This document shows, in pieces, positions 5,608 through 6,240 of a stretch of DNA of 6,240 bases. The notes beneath the pieces are model-generated. The model was not told the origin of the DNA. It saw only the letters and a program-made list of their open reading frames with translations, and ran no database searches. The position numbers and the translations under genes were made by a program. The stretch spans positions 1 through 6,240 of the forward strand of contig JBOGDS010000140.1 of assembly GCA_050743075.1 (NCBI GenBank), given 5' to 3'. Position 1 is the stretch's first letter. Each line of letters begins with the position of its first letter. The stretch comes from JBOGDS01 sp050743075 (GTDB lineage: Bacteria > Actinomycetota > Actinomycetes > Jiangellales > Jiangellaceae).

Positions 5608-6099
5608 TCAGCTGGGCGCCGTGCAGATCTCGCCGCGGTAGTCGCTGCTGCCGGCGCCGGTGGCGAGGTCGAAGGTCCCGAATAGGTGGAGCTGCCCGGT
5701 GGCGCCCTCCCACTCGCCGGTCCCGCCGACGACGGTCAGCAGGTCGGAGAAGCGGCCGCTGTCGGTGTCGAATGCGCCGGCCACGAGCATGTCGATGTCG
5801 CCGGTGCGGGTCTCGATGAGCGAGTGGCCGACGAAATGCGACACCGTCGTGTCGCCGAGCGGCTCGCTCAGGTGCTCCAAGCGGAAGTTGTCGGTGCCCT
5901 GAAGGCCGCCGGTGAGGCGGCCGCTCGCCTGGAAGGAGCCGTCCGAGGTGGGCACGGCTACCTCGTCGAGCTTGCCGGCGACCGGCCGGCAGTCGCGGCC
6001 GCCGGCGCCGGCGGTCCCGGCCACGACGAGGGTCACCAGCACGACGGCGGCAGCGAGGGCTGTGGCGGCGCGGACGACTCTGGACGGGGATGTACGCAT
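5608..6099 (-). CDS. Secreted protein with allene-oxide-cyclase/dirigent-like barrel pattern
   Basis: A 163-residue exported protein. It begins MRTSPSRVVRAATALAAAVV and continues with LVTLVVAGTAGAGG, a clear Sec signal peptide probably cut around residue 30. The mature part is rich in beta strands and Gly. The stretch LTVVGGTGEWEGATGQLHLF with GTFDLATGAG resembles the 'GGTG.Y.GA.G' turn of allene-oxide-cyclase-like and dirigent-like barrels; that similarity is by eye and tentative. Two Cys remain in the mature protein, Cys37 and Cys159, at opposite ends and able to form a disulfide. ATG at 6099 has AGGAG 6-7 nt upstream. It is first in the cluster with the luciferase-like enzyme and methyltransferase. 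No catalytic motif is recognised; its role may be to bind or shape a small hydrophobic product outside the cell, but this is speculation. Confidence 0.75.
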   Translation of the reverse strand: MRTSPSRVVRAATALAAAVVLVTLVVAGTAGAGGRDCRPVAGKLDEVAVPTSDGSFQASGRLTGGLQGTDNFRLEHLSEPLGDTTVSHFVGHSLIETRTGDIDMLVAGAFDTDSGRFSDLLTVVGGTGEWEGATGQLHLFGTFDLATGAGSSDYRGEICTAPS

Positions 6100-6115
6100 G
6101 GTCTTCTCCTTTACA

Positions 6116-6138
6116 GGCTCTTGTGCCCTATCCGTGGG
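6116..6138. repeat. ISL3-like terminal inverted repeat
   Basis: GGCTCTTGTGCCCTATCC at 6116-6133 is the outer end of the right-hand element; its exact inner limit is not known because the partner repeat is outside the window. The 8 bp outside it (6108-6115, CCTTTACA) would be one copy of the target duplication if the element inserted by simple transposition. Confidence 0.4.
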
Positions 6139-6142
6139 CGCA

Positions 6143-6240
6143 TCAGGCGGCGGCTCGACCGGGCAGCGGCGGGCACAGGCCGCCGAGGTCGAGCATGGCC
6201 AGGGCCACGAGGGCGTCGGGTGAACGGAACCCGAAGGCGA
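6143..6240 (-). CDS. Probable ISL3-family transposase, C-terminal fragment (5' end outside window)
   Basis: The 31 visible residues read AFGFRSPDALVALAMLDLGG followed by LCPPLPGRAAA and a TGA stop. A GFR motif near the C-terminus, followed by a short hydrophobic helix, is usual in ISL3-type DDE transposases. The ISL3-like terminal sequence 20 nt after the stop supports this. The rest of the gene lies to the right of the window, so the family call rests on a short tail and the repeat. Confidence 0.5.
   Translation of the reverse strand, partial: AFGFRSPDALVALAMLDLGGLCPPLPGRAAA

Larger units (their letters stand above)
6116..6240 (-). mobile_element. Terminus of an ISL3-like insertion sequence
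   Basis: From 6116 on the plus strand the sequence begins GGCTCTTGTGCCC, which matches the usual start of ISL3-family terminal repeats (GGCTCTT or GGTTCTT). Inside it, on the minus strand, is the C-terminus of a protein ending at 6143-6145 that resembles a transposase tail. The element continues beyond the window. The outer boundary is 5 bp from the Shine-Dalgarno site of the secreted-protein gene. Confidence 0.55.

Noticed and set aside
4352..5713. 453-codon minus-strand open frame overlapping the oxidoreductase and methyltransferase
   Set aside because: It is a shadow frame with an Arg/Pro-rich product; the conserved proteins lie in the other minus-strand frames.

Overview
This is a high-GC fragment, most likely from an actinobacterium. 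The indications are a very G/C-rich third codon position, a CmtR-type ArsR regulator closely resembling the mycobacterial sensor, an Rv2258c-like methyltransferase with a winged-helix N-terminus, and a luciferase-like oxidoreductase of the kind that usually uses coenzyme F420. The window looks like a small accessory region bounded by two unrelated insertion sequences: the right end of an IS3-family element (about 1-126) and the terminus of an ISL3-like element (about 6116-6240).

Left block (1-1040): the IS3 end cuts into a cation diffusion facilitator (CDF) gene. The gene runs on the minus strand from 690 and loses its last membrane helix at the junction near 126/127. Directly upstream, and overlapping it by 14 bp, is a CmtR-like metal-sensing ArsR/SmtB repressor (677-1003). 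The repressor has an 8-2-8 palindrome over its probable -10 box and almost no leader. This was a self-regulated metal efflux unit whose pump is now damaged.

Middle block (1153-3400): a divergent pair. On the minus strand is a 529-residue fusion of a thioredoxin-reductase-like flavoprotein (CPFC motif) with a class I SAM-dependent methyltransferase. On the plus strand is a 193-residue regulator made of an XRE helix-turn-helix and a cupin domain. The 76-bp gap holds an inverted repeat, CTTGC-N7-GCAAG, that could be the regulator's operator. This pair is the most interesting functional unit: it suggests a ligand-controlled 'reduce then methylate' enzyme whose substrate is unknown.

Right block (3541-6115, minus strand): a tight three-gene cluster reading secreted beta-barrel-like protein (5608-6099), then luciferase-like F420-type oxidoreductase (4711-5589), then Rv2258c-like methyltransferase (3567-4677). 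Gaps are 18 and 33 nt, and each gene has a good Shine-Dalgarno site. The methyltransferase is split by a one-base frameshift in a CCC run at 4154-4156. The ISL3-like end lies only 5 bp beyond the ribosome binding site of the first gene, so any native promoter of this cluster has been separated from it. The convergent gap at 3401-3566 holds three hairpins that may end transcription from both sides. I saw no tRNA, rRNA or CRISPR array.
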